From: Archangium violaceum
Lineage (GTDB): Bacteria > Myxococcota > Myxococcia > Myxococcales > Myxococcaceae
Direction: 5' to 3'
Assembly (NCBI RefSeq): GCF_016887565.1
Contig: NZ_CP069396.1
Span: 9,716,001 to 9,780,000 of the forward strand
Length of the DNA: 64,000 bases
Of this stretch, positions 34,301 to 46,300 are shown piece by piece. Both the position numbers and the translations under genes were made by a program. Each line of letters opens with the position of its first letter. Positions within the stretch are counted from its first letter, which is position 1. Under the pieces are notes generated by a model. The model did no database searches and was not told the origin of the DNA. It saw only the letters and a list, made by a program, of their open reading frames with translations.

Positions 34301-37300
34301 CGTCCGGCCGGAGAGGAGCCCGTGCTCTCCTTCGCCCAGGAGAGCATGTGGTTCCTGCAACAGCTCCAGCCGGACTCGACCGCCTACCACATGGCCGAGG
34401 CCGTGGAGCTCCAGGGCGAGGTGCGGGAGTCGGCGCTGGAAGAGGCCCTGCGGCGAGTGCTGACGCGCCACCCGGTGCTGCGCACCACCCTTGCCACTCA
34501 CGAGGGGCGCCCGCGTCCTCGCGTCCAGCCAGTGCCCGAGCGGGTGCTGCGGGTGGAGTCCCTGGCCGACGTGTCCGACGTGGCCGGGCTCGAGGCCCAC
34601 CTGCGGGCCCGGATGCGCGAGGAGATGGAGAGGCCCTTCCTCCTGGAGACAGGGCCGCTCCACCGCTTCGTGCTGTGGCGGCTGGAGCCCCGGCGTCACG
34701 TGCTGTTGCTCGTCTTCCACCACCTGCTGGTGGATGGCCTCTCCCTCGGGCTCGTGCTGCGCGAGCTGGGCCAGGCCTACGCCTCCCTCCTCCAGGGACA
34801 GGCGCCCGCCACGCCCCCACCGCACCTGGAGTACTCGGACATCGCCGCCTGGCAGCGCTCCGCGCCGGTGCGCGCCCGGGAGGACCGTCAGCTGGAGTAC
34901 TGGCGGCGGCAGCTGGCCGATGCGCCTCGCCTGCTGCAACTGCCTACCGACAGAACGCGTCCTCCCGTCCTCTCCGATACGGGTGGCTCCACCTCGCGCC
35001 TCCCCCTGTCCCCCGCGCTCGCCCAGGCCCTGGGTGCCCTGTGCCGCCAGCACCAGGTCACCCCCTTCATGGCTTTGTACGCCGCCTTCGCCGCCCTCCT
35101 CTCCCGCTACTCGGGCCAGGATGACCTGTGCGTCGGCACTCCCGTCGGCGGCCGCACCCACCCGGCCACCGAGGACGTCGTCGGCCTCTTCGCCAACACC
35201 GTGGTGCTCCGCACCCGCCTCGAGCCGGCGGCGACCTTCTCCGACCTGCTGGCCCAGGTGCGCTCCACATCGCTAGAGGCCTTCGCCTGCCAGGACGTCC
35301 CCTTCGAGCGGCTCGTCTCCCAGCTCGGCGTGGAGCGCAGCCTCTCGTACGCGCCACTCGTGCAGGTGGCCTTCGCCTGGAATCACGCGGGCCGCCCGCT
35401 CTCGGAGGAGCTCCCAGGTCTCGAGGCCCGTTCCCTCCCGGTGCCCTCCACCGCCGCCAAGTTCGACCTGGCCCTCGTCGTTCATGAAACCGGCGCCAAC
35501 GGCCTGGAGCTGGAGGCGGAGTACCGCTCCGAGCTGTTCGAGGCCACCACGGTGCAGCGGATGTTGGAGCACTACGTCCAGCTCCTCTCTCACGCGCTGC
35601 GGGTGCCCACCAGCCGCCTCGGAACGCTGAACCTGCTCTCCGAGGACGAGCGCCACTTCGTCCTGCGTGCCTGCAACGACACGCACCGGTCCCTGTCCTC
35701 TGACGACACGGTCGTCTCGCTCCTGTCCGCTCACGCCCGGCGCACGCCTCACAAGCCCGCCCTCTCCTTCGACGGCGGCCAGTGGTCCTATGCCGAGTTG
35801 GACTCGCACACCCACCGTGTCGCGCGCGTGCTGGCTGCCCAGGGCGTCGGCCCCGAGTCCCTCATCGCTCTCGTCGGCCCCCGCTCCGAGGCCACCGTCC
35901 GCGCCGTCCTCTCCATCCACAGGGCTGGCGGTGCCTTCCTTGCCCTGGAGTCTCGGCTCCCCCCGGCCCGCATCGCCCAGGTGCTCGCCGAGAGCCGCGC
36001 TCCCTTCGCCCTCTCTCTCGGTGACTCCGACTCCCTGCTGGCCGAGGCCCTCTCGCGTCTACCCGCGCATCAGCGCCCTCGCCTCCTCTCCCTCTCCGGC
36101 TGGGAAGCCCAGAGCCACGAGCCCTTGGCGCGGCGTGACTCCCCCGACTGCCTGGCCTACGTCCTCTTCACCTCTGGCTCCACTGGCGTCCCCAAGGGCG
36201 TCATGATCGACCAGCGCGGCATGCTCAACCACATCCTGGGCATGCAGCTCTCCCTCGGCTTGTCCTCCGAGGAGGTGCTCGCGCAGACGGCCGCTCTCAG
36301 CTTCGACATCTCCGTCTGGCAGATGCTGGGCGCCTTCGCCCTGGGCGCCACCACCTGGCTCTTCCAGGACGAGGTAGTGCGTGAGCCCGTGCGTCTGGCC
36401 CATGCCCTGGAGTCCGCTGGCGTCACCTCCGTGCAGCTGGTGCCCTCCGTCCTCCAGTCCCTCCTCGAAGACGGCCAGCTGCCCTCCTTCTCCCGCCTGC
36501 GCCGCATGGTCACCATCGGCGAGGCCCTCCCTCCTTCCCTCTGCCGCTCCTGGTTCTCCCTCTTCCCCTCCATCCCCCTGCACAACGCCTACGGCCCCGC
36601 CGAGGCTTCCGACACCGCCACCGTCCACTCCCTGCATGCAGCGCCCTCGCGCGCCAGCACCCCCATCGGCACCCCCAAGGCCAACATGGAGGTGTACGTC
36701 CTGGACGACTCCCTTCAGCCCGTCCCCGTCGGCGTGGTGGGTGAGCTCTTCATCGGCGGCGTCGGCGTGGGCCGTGGCTACCTCAACCGCCCGGAGCTCT
36801 CCGCCGAGCGCTTCCTCCCCCACCCCTTCTCCTCCTCCCCTGGTGCCCGCCTCTACCGCACCGGTGACTTGGGCCGCCGCCTGCCCGACGGCACTCTGGA
36901 GTTCGTCGCCCGCGCCGACTTCCAGGTGAAGGTGCGCGGCATGCGCATCGAGCTGGCGGAAATCGAGTCGGCCCTGCTGCGCTTGCCCTCGGTGCGCTCG
37001 GCGGTGGTGATGGCTCGCGAGCGCCGTCCCGGCGACAAGTACCTGGTGGGCTTCGTCGTGGCCGAGCCGGGCAATAGTGAGGCCTCGCTGCAACAGGCCC
37101 TGGGCCGTGCTCTGCCGGGCTACATGGTGCCCGCGCGCTTCGTGCTGCTGGAGTCCCTGCCCCTCAGCCCCAACGGCAAGGTGGACAGGAAGGCCCTGGC
37201 CGCTCTGCCCGTGGAGGAGTCGGTGGGCACCGCCGAGGGTCAGCCTCCGCGCGGGCCTGTCGAGGAGCTGCTCGCACAACTCTTCTGCCAGGTCCTCGGC

Positions 37301-40300
37301 CTCGACAAGGTCCTGCGCGAAGAAGACTTCTTCCACCTGGGCGGCCACTCGCTGAGCGCGACGCGGCTGGCGGCTCGTGTGCGCCAGTCCTTCGGCGTGG
37401 AGCTACCGCTCAACACCGTCTTCGGCTCACCCACCGTGGCGGGCCTCGCTCGCGAGGTGTCTCGGCTCCAGGGCAGCGCCGGGCAGGAAGTACCGGCGCC
37501 CTCGCCTCGCCCGGCTGGTACGGCCCCCGTGCTCTCCTTCTCCCAGGAGCGCATGTGGTTCCTGCAACAGCTCGCTCCAGAGTCGGCGGCCTACAACGTG
37601 GCCCGAGCGGTGGAGCTGAGCGGCGCCATCGACGCGCAGTTGCTCGACACGGCCCTGCGCCAGCTGCTCGCGCGCCACACCGCGCCGCGCTCCGTCTTCC
37701 CCTCTTCCGAGGGCCGCCCGCTCTTGTCCTTCCAGCCGGTGCCCTCGCGCGTGCTGGACACCGAGGACCTGTCCTCCCTGGCCGAAGCCGGGCATGAGGC
37801 GTTCCTGTCCCGCCGCCTGCACGAGGAGGCCTCGCGCCCCTTCCAGCTGGAACAAGGGCCGCTCTACCGCTTCCGCCTGCTGCGCCTCTCACCCCAACGC
37901 CATGTCTTCCTCGTGGTGCTGCACCACCTGGTCGTGGACGGCTGGGGCTTCAATGTGCTGATCCAGGACCTGGGCGCCCTCTACACCGCGCTCAGCCGTC
38001 AGCAGGTGCCCCAGCTCCCGGCGCTGCCCCTGGAGTACTCCGACTTCGCCGCCTGGCAGCGCCTGCCCGCCGTCGCGGCCCGTGAGGCCACCCACCTGGA
38101 GTACTGGAAGCAGCAGCTCGCCGGCGCGCCTCCGCTGCTGGAGCTGCCCACCGACAGGCCTCGGCCAGCCCTCCGGACGGACAAGGGCGCACTGGCGAGA
38201 CCGCTCCCACTGCCCCCCGCCCTCGCCCAGGCGCTGCGCGCCTTGTGCCGCGAGCAGCAGGTCACTCCCTTCATGGCCCTGTACGCGGCCTTCGCCACCC
38301 TCCTCTCCCGCTACTCGGGCCAGGACGACGTGTGCGTCGGCACTCCCGTCTCCGGCCGCGCCCATGTGGCCGCGGAAGGACTCGTGGGCCTCTTCCTCAA
38401 TACCGTGGTGCTGCGCACCCGCCTGGGTGCCGCGCGCCCCTTCGCGGAGCTGCTGGCCCAGGTGCGCGAGACCACTCTGGCCGCACACGCGCACCAGGAG
38501 GCCCCCTTCGAGCGCGTCGTCGAGACGCTCGGTGTGGAGCGCAGCCTCGATCGGACTCCGCTCTTCCAGGTGATGTTCGACCTGTACCAGGAGGAGCACA
38601 CGTTGGCCGAGGCGCTGTCCGATCTCGGCGCACGCCCTGTGCACGTGGACACCGGCACCACCCAGTTCGATCTCTACTTCAGCGTCGCCGAGAGCTCCGC
38701 CGGCTTCGAGCTTTCCCTTCAGTACAGCGCCGAGCTGTTCGAGGCCACCACGGTGCAGCGGATGTTGGAGCACTACCTCCAGCTCCTCTCCCATGCGCTG
38801 CGGGCTCCCACCGCTCGACTCGACTCCCTGCGCCTGCTCTCCGAGGACGAGCGTCACTTCGTCCTGCGTGCCTGCAACCAGACCCATCACCCTCTGGATC
38901 CACGGGACACGGTCGTCTCGCTCCTGTCCGCTCACGCCCAGCGCACGCCTCACAAGCCCGCCCTCGCCTTCGACGGCGGCCAGTGGTCCTATTCCGAGTT
39001 GGACGCGCACACCCACCGTGTCGCTCGCGTGCTGGCGGCCCAGGGTGTCGGCCCTGAGTCCCTCGTCGCCCTCGTCGGCCCCCGCTCCGAGGCCACCGTC
39101 CGCGCCGTCCTCTCCATCCACAGGGCTGGCGGCGCCTTCCTTCCCCTGGAGTCTCGGCTCCCCCCGGCCCGCATCGCACAGGTGCTCGCCGAGAGCCGTG
39201 CTCCCTTCGCCCTCTCTCTCGGTGACTCCGACTCCCTGCTGGCCGAGGCCCTCTCGCGTCTACCCGCGCATCAGCGCCCTCGCCTCCTCTCCCTCTCCGG
39301 CTGGGAAGCCCAGAGTCCCGAGCCCCTGCCTCGCCGCGACTCCCCCGACTGCCTGGCCTACGTCCTCTTCACCTCTGGCTCCACCGGCGTCCCCAAGGGC
39401 GTCATGATCGACCAGCGCGGCATGCTCAACCACATCCTGGGCATGCAGCTCTCCCTCGGCTTGTCCTCCGAGGAGGTGCTCGCGCAGACAGCCGCTCTCA
39501 GCTTCGACATCTCCGTCTGGCAGATGCTGGGCGCCTTCGCCCTGGGCGCCACCACCTGGCTCTTCCAGGACGAGCTGGTGCGCGAGCCCGCGCGTCTGGC
39601 CCATGCCCTAGAGTCGGCCGGCGTCACCTCCGTGCAGCTGGTGCCCTCCGTCCTCCAGTCCATGCTGGAAGACGGACAGGCCTCCTCCCTGCCCTCCTTC
39701 TCCCGCCTGCGCCGCATGGTCACCATCGGCGAGGCCCTCCCTCCTTCCCTCTGCCGCTCCTGGTTCTCCCTCTTCCCCTCCATCCCCCTGCACAACGCCT
39801 ACGGCCCCGCCGAGGCTTCCGACACCGCCACCGTCCACTCCCTGCATGCAGCGCCCTCGCGCGCCAGCACCCCCATCGGCACCCCCAAGGCCAACATGGA
39901 GGTGTACGTCCTGGACGACTCCCTTCAGCCCGTCCCCGTCGGCGTGGTGGGTGAGCTCTTCATCGGCGGCGTCGGCGTGGGCCGTGGCTACCTCAACCGC
40001 CCGGAGCTCTCCGCCGAGCGCTTCCTCCCCCACCCCTTCTCCTCCTCCCCTGGTGCCCGCCTCTACCGCACCGGTGACTTGGGCCGCCGCCTGCCCGACG
40101 GCACTCTGGAGTTCGTCGCCCGCGCCGACTTCCAGGTGAAGGTGCGCGGCATGCGCATCGAGCTGGCGGAAATCGAGTCGGCCCTGCTGCGCTTGCCCTC
40201 GGTGCGCTCGGCGGTGGTGATGGCTCGCGAGCGCCGTCCCGGCGACAAGTACCTGGTGGGCTTCGTCGTGGCCGAGCCGGGCAATAGTGAGGCCTCGCTG

Positions 40301-43300
40301 CAACAGGCCCTGGGCCGTGCTCTGCCGGGCTACATGGTGCCCGCGCGCTTCGTGCTGCTGGAGTCCCTGCCCCTCAGCCCCAATGGCAAGGTGGACAGGA
40401 AGGCCCTGGCTGCCCTGCCCGTGGAGGAGTCGGTGGGCACCGCCGAGGGCCAGCCTCCGCGCGGGCCCGTCGAGGAGTTGCTCGCACAGCTCTTCTGCCA
40501 GGTCCTCGGCCTCGACAAGGTCCTGCGCGAGGACCATTTCTTCCAGTTGGGAGGCCACTCGCTGAACGCGACGTGGCTGGTGGCCCGTGTGCGCCAGTCC
40601 TTCGGCGTGGAGCTGCCACTCAGCACCCTCTTCGCCTCACCCACCGTGGCCGGACTGGCACGTGTCCTGACCGGACTACAAGGCAGCGCGCTGCACGAGG
40701 TGCCAGCGCCCTCGCCGCGCCCTGCCGATGCGCCCCCCGTGCTCTCCTTCTCCCAGGAGCGCATGTGGTTCCTGCAACAGCTCCAGCCAGACTCCAGCGC
40801 CTACCACATCACGGAGCTCGTGGAGCTGGAGGGCGAGCTGCGCTCCTCCGCTTTGGAAGAGGCCCTGCGGCTGGTGCTGACGCGCCACCCGGTGCTGCGC
40901 ACCACCCTCACCGCCCATGAGGGGCGCCCGCTGCCCGTCATCCAGCCGCTGCCCGCGCAAGTGCTGCGGACGGAGTCCCTGGAGGACGCTCCCGATTCCG
41001 AGGCCCTCCTCCTCTCGCGCCTGCGCCAGGAGATGGACAGGCCCTTCCTCATGGAGGCCGGCCCTCTCCACCGCTTCTGGCTGTGGCGGCTCTCGCCCCG
41101 GCGCCACGTGCTGCTCGCCGTCTTCCACCACCTGCTCGTCGACGGGCTCTCCCTCTCCCTCTTCCTGCGTGAGCTCGGCCAGGCATTCTCCGCCTTCAGC
41201 CAGGGCCAACAGCCCTCGCTCCCCGCGCCCGCCTTGGACTACTCGGACGTGGCGGCCTGGCTGCGCTCGCCCGCGCTCGCCTCCCGCGAGGAGCGGCAAC
41301 TGGAGTACTGGACCCGGCAACTGACCACCGCGCCCCGCCTGCTCCAGCTGCCCACCGACAAGCCCCGCCCCTCCGTCCTCTCCGACAAGGGTGGCTCCAC
41401 CTCGCGCCTGCGCCTGCCCGACTCACTCGCCCAGGCCCTGGGTGCCCTGTGCCGCCAGCACCAGGTCACCCCCTTCATGGCCCTGTACGCCGCCTTCGCC
41501 GCCCTCCTCTCCCGCTACTCGGGCCAGGACGACGTGTGCGTCGGCACTCCCGTCTCCGGCCGTACCCACCCGGCCACCGAGGACGTCGTCGGCCTCTTCG
41601 CCAACACCTTGGTGCTGCGCACCCACCTGGAGCCCTCCGCCTCCTTCTCCGCGCTCCTGTCGCGGGTCCGCACCACCGCCCTCGAGGCCTTCGCCCACCA
41701 GGACGTCCCGTTCGACCGGCTCGTCTCCCGCCTCGGCGTGGAGCGCAGCCCCTCGCACGCGCCGCTCGTCCAGGTGGCCTTCGCCTGGAACCACTCCGCG
41801 CACGCCCTGGCCGAGGCCCTGCCCGGCCTCTCCGTCCGCCACCGCTACCTGCCCGTCACCGCCGCCAAGTTCGACCTGGCCCTCGTCGTCCAGGAGTCCG
41901 GCTCCTCGCTGGAGCTGGAGTTGGAGTACAGCGCCGAGCTGTTCGAGCCCTCCACGGTGCAGCGACTGCTGGAGCACTACCTCCAGCTCCTCTCCCACGC
42001 CCTGCGGGCCCCCGATACCCGCCTCGATTCCCTCCGCCTCCTCTCCGAGGACGAGCGCGAGCGCGTGGTACGGGTCTTCAACACGCCCCCCCGTCCGCTC
42101 AACACCCGCGCCACCTTCGCCGCCCTCTTCGAGGCCCAGGTGGCACGCACGCCGGAGGCCACGGCCCTCGTCGCGCGTGACGGCGCGCTGACGTACCGGG
42201 AGCTGGACGCGCGAGCCACCGCGCTCGCCCGGCATCTCGCCTCGCTGGGAGCGGGCCCCGAGTCCGTCATCGGCGTCTGCCTGGAGCGCACCACCGAGCT
42301 GCTCGTCTCGCTGCTGGCCGTCCACAAGGCGGGCGCGGCCTACCTGCCCCTGGAGATTTCACACCCGCTCGAGCGCCGCATCGCCCTGTTGCGCAACGCG
42401 GGCGCACGCGCGGTGGTGGCGCGTCCCGAATCCTTCCCCGAGGCGCTCCCCGCCATCGCGCACGTGACGCCCGAGGCCCAGAGCACCGAAGCCGCGCTCG
42501 GAGCCGCCGAGCCGGAGAACCTCGCGCTGGTCCTCTTCACCTCCGGCACCACCGGCGAGCCCAAGGCCGTCGAGCTCACCCACCTCAACCTCTGCCACCT
42601 CTTCGAGGCGGCCGATGCCGCGTACCCCACGTGCCCGGGTGACATCGTGCTGGCGGCCATCTCGGTGGCGTTCGACGTCCACGTGGTGGAGCTGCTCTAT
42701 CCGCTGGCACGGGGCGCGACGATCATCCTGCGGGAGACCGGAGCCCTGGGGCTGGCCCGGGACATCGTCCACCACCGGGCGACACACCTGATGGCCACCC
42801 CGTCCGTGGTGACGGCAGCGCTCGACGAGCCGGAGGCACCCGAGGCCTTCCAGCGGCTCTTGTTCCTCCAGCTCGGAGGCGAGGCCCCTCCCGAGTCGCT
42901 GGTGCGCCGGCTGGCGGGAGGCCGGGTCCAGCTGCTCAACGGCTACGGCCCCAGCGAGACGACCTGCATCACCACCCTGCACCCGATGCGTCCGGGCGCG
43001 CCCATCCGGCTGGGGCGTCCGCTCGACCGGGTGCGCGTGTACGTGCTCGACGCGCTCGGCCAGCCGGTTGCCCCCGGCGTGCCGGGAGAGCTTCACATCG
43101 GCGGCGAGGGCGTCTCACGCGGCTACCACGGGCGCCCGGAGCTGACGGCCGAGCGATTCGTCCCCGACGCCTTCTCCGGCGTCCCCGGCGCCCGGCTCTA
43201 CCGCACGGGTGACCGCGTCCGGTGGAACGCCGATGGCACCCTGAGCTTCCTGGGCCGCACGGACCTCCAGGTGAAGGTGCGCGGCATGCGCATCGAGCTG

Positions 43301-46300
43301 GAGGAGGTCGAAGCCGCCCTCCTGCGCCAGCCCGGAGTCCGCCAGGCGGCGGTGCTCGCGCGCCAGCGTCACCAGGAGACGCGCCTGGAGGCCTTCATTA
43401 CCTACGAAGGGGACGCCCCCCGTGCGGAGGAGACGCTGCGCGGGGCGCTGACTTCGGCGCTCCCAGGAGCGATGGTGCCCTCGCGCATCGTCGTGCTCGA
43501 CACGCTCCCCCTCAAACCTACGGGCAAGGTCGATCGCCAGGCCCTGGCCGCGCTGCCCGTGGCGGCTCCAGCACCGCGGCCCGCGGGCGAGCCCCCGCGC
43601 GGGCCAGCGGAGGAGCTGGTGGCCGAGCTCTTCCAGCGGTTGCTGGGCGTCGAGCACGTAGGGAGGGCGGGCCACTTCTTCGAGCTCGGCGGCCACTCGT
43701 TGAGCGCGGTACAGCTCGTGGCCTCTCTGCGTCGGGCCTTCGGCGTGGAGCTGCCGCTGAGCACCCTTTTCGCGGATCCCACGGTGGCGGGACTCGCCGC
43801 CCGGCTCGGCACCGCGCCCCGGCGGCGGGAGGAGCTACGGCCATCCGGCCCCCGCCCGGCACGCGTCCCCGCGTCGCTGGTGCAGGAGCGGCTCTGGTAC
43901 GCACTGCAGCTCCCGGAGGCTCCGCCCTATGTGGTGGTGCTCGGACTGGTGCTCGAGGGCCCGCTCGACAGCGCGAGGCTGGAGGCGGCCCTCTCCACGG
44001 TGGTGGAGCGCAACGAGACGCTGCGCTCCACCTTCTTCCAGGAGGGAGAGACCGTCTTCGTACGCACGGGTGAGGTGTCCGGACCGCTGCTCGCGCGGAC
44101 GGACCTCTCGCACCTGCCTTCCGGAGAGGCCCTGGCGGCGGCGCGGGAGCGCGCGACCCGACACGACCACCAGCCCTTCGACGTGGCGCATGGCCCGCTG
44201 TACCGCTTCGAGCTGCTCCAGCTGGACGCGACGAGGACGCGGCACGCGCTCCTCGCGGCGGTGAGTCACCTCGTAGTGGACGGGCTGGGGCTGCGGGCCC
44301 TGCTGGACGAGGTGGCGGCGGCCTACCGTGCGCCGCTCGCGGGCGAGCCGTCCGCGCGGCCGGCCGACTCCGTGCAGTACGCGGACTTCGCCCTCTGGCA
44401 GCGGCGGCCCGAGCACCTGCGCCAGATGGAGGAGAGCCTCGAGTCCTGGAAGCGGGCGCTGGCGCACGCGCCGACGGTGCTGGACCTGCCGCTGGACTTC
44501 CCGCGCCGGGCCCCCGCGCTCAACGCCAACATGCGGCCGGTGCGGCTGTCGCTGCGGCCCGGGGACGTGGAGGTGCTCCGAGGGCTGGCCCGGAGCGAGG
44601 GCGTCTCCACCTTCACCGCCGTGCTGGCGCTCATGCAAGCATGGCTGCACCGGCTGAGCGCCCAGCCGCACGTGGTGGTGGCCTCGCCGTTCTCGGGGCG
44701 CACCCTGCCCGAGACGGAGCACCTGGTGGGCTACTTCACCCAGGTGCTGCCGCTGTGCACCGACGTGTCGGGAGAGCCCTCCTTCCGGGAGTTGCTGAAG
44801 CGGGCCCTCGGCGTCGTGACGCACGCCACGGCCCACCAGGAGGTGCCCTTCAAGCGCATCGCGGACACCGTCCAGCCCGACGCGGATCGCACCGCCCCCC
44901 CGCTGGCCCAGGCGCTGCTGCTGCTCGACTCCATCGGCACCCCGGGCTTCGAGGGGCTCGCGGCATCGGACCTCGCGGCCGAGGGCGTCATCCCGGCCTA
45001 TGACGTGGTGCTGCACCTGGTGGAGAAGCCCGGGGGCGTGATGGACGGGGACCTCGCCACCGACAGCGCCCTCTTCACGCGGACGACGTCTGAGCGCATG
45101 GCCCGCGCCTTCGAGCAGCTCCTCGCCGAGGCCGTGCGTGCCCCGGACGTGCCGCTCTCGCGCCTGTCCCTGCTGTCGGCGGAGCAGCGCGCGCGGGTGC
45201 TGGAGGCGCTCGACGGCGGAGCCCAGGACGTGCCCGCCGGGGCCTGCGTGCACACGCCCTTCGAGGCACAAGTGCGCCGCACGCCCGAGGCTCCCGCCGT
45301 CTCCCACGGCGCCACCACCTGGAGCTACGCGGAGCTCAACGCCCGGGCCAACCTCCTGGCATCCCGGCTCCTCGAGCAGGGTCTGCGTCCCGAGGAGCGG
45401 GTGGGCGTGGTGATGGAGCCCTCCGCGCAGGGCCTGGCGGTGCTGCTCGGCATCCTCAAGGCCGGTGGCGCCTACGTGCCGCTCGATCCGGGCTGGCCGG
45501 AGCCGCGCAAGCGCGTGGTGCTGGAGCGCGCCGGGGTGAAGCGCCTCTGGGTGGACGCGGAGCTGCTGGAGGCACACGCCACCCTCGTGCCCCTGGTGGA
45601 GGTGCCGCCACAACCGGAGCGGGTGCCGGGAGAGCTCGGCCCCGGGCCCCGGACGGTGTCCGACGCGCAGCTCGCGTACATCATCTTCACCTCTGGCTCC
45701 ACCGGCGAGCCCAAGGGAGTGATGGTGGAGCACCGCTCGGTGGTCAACCACAACCTCGCCATCGCCGCGCGCTTCGGCCTGCGCCCTGGCGACCGGATGT
45801 TGCAGTTCGCCCCGCTCAGCTTCGACGCGGCGGCCGAGGACCTGTACCCGCCGCTCGCGGTGGGCGCCACGGTGGTGATGCGCAGCGGCCTGCTGCCGGC
45901 ACACACGATGACGCCCTACCTGGAGCAGGAGGGCATCACGATCATCAGCCTGCCACCGACGTACATCGAGGAGTGGATCCGGCAGATGGAGGCCCTGGGA
46001 CAGCGAGTGCCCTCGCGGCTGCACCTGCTGGCCCCCGGCGGCGACGTGCTCAAGCGCGAGACGTTCGAGGCCTGGCAACGCGTGGGAGGCGCGCACGCGC
46101 CCTGGGTCAACGTCTACGGCCCCACCGAGTGCACCATCACCTCCGCCACGTGCGACATCCCCGGCGCCGAGGGCGTGGGCACCGACGCCACCTTCCCCAT
46201 CGGCCGCCCCATCCCCCGCGTCCGCTTCTACCTGCTCGACGAGCACCTGCAGCCTGTGCTCCCGGGGTTGCCGGGCAAGGTGTACATCGGTGGCGCGGCG

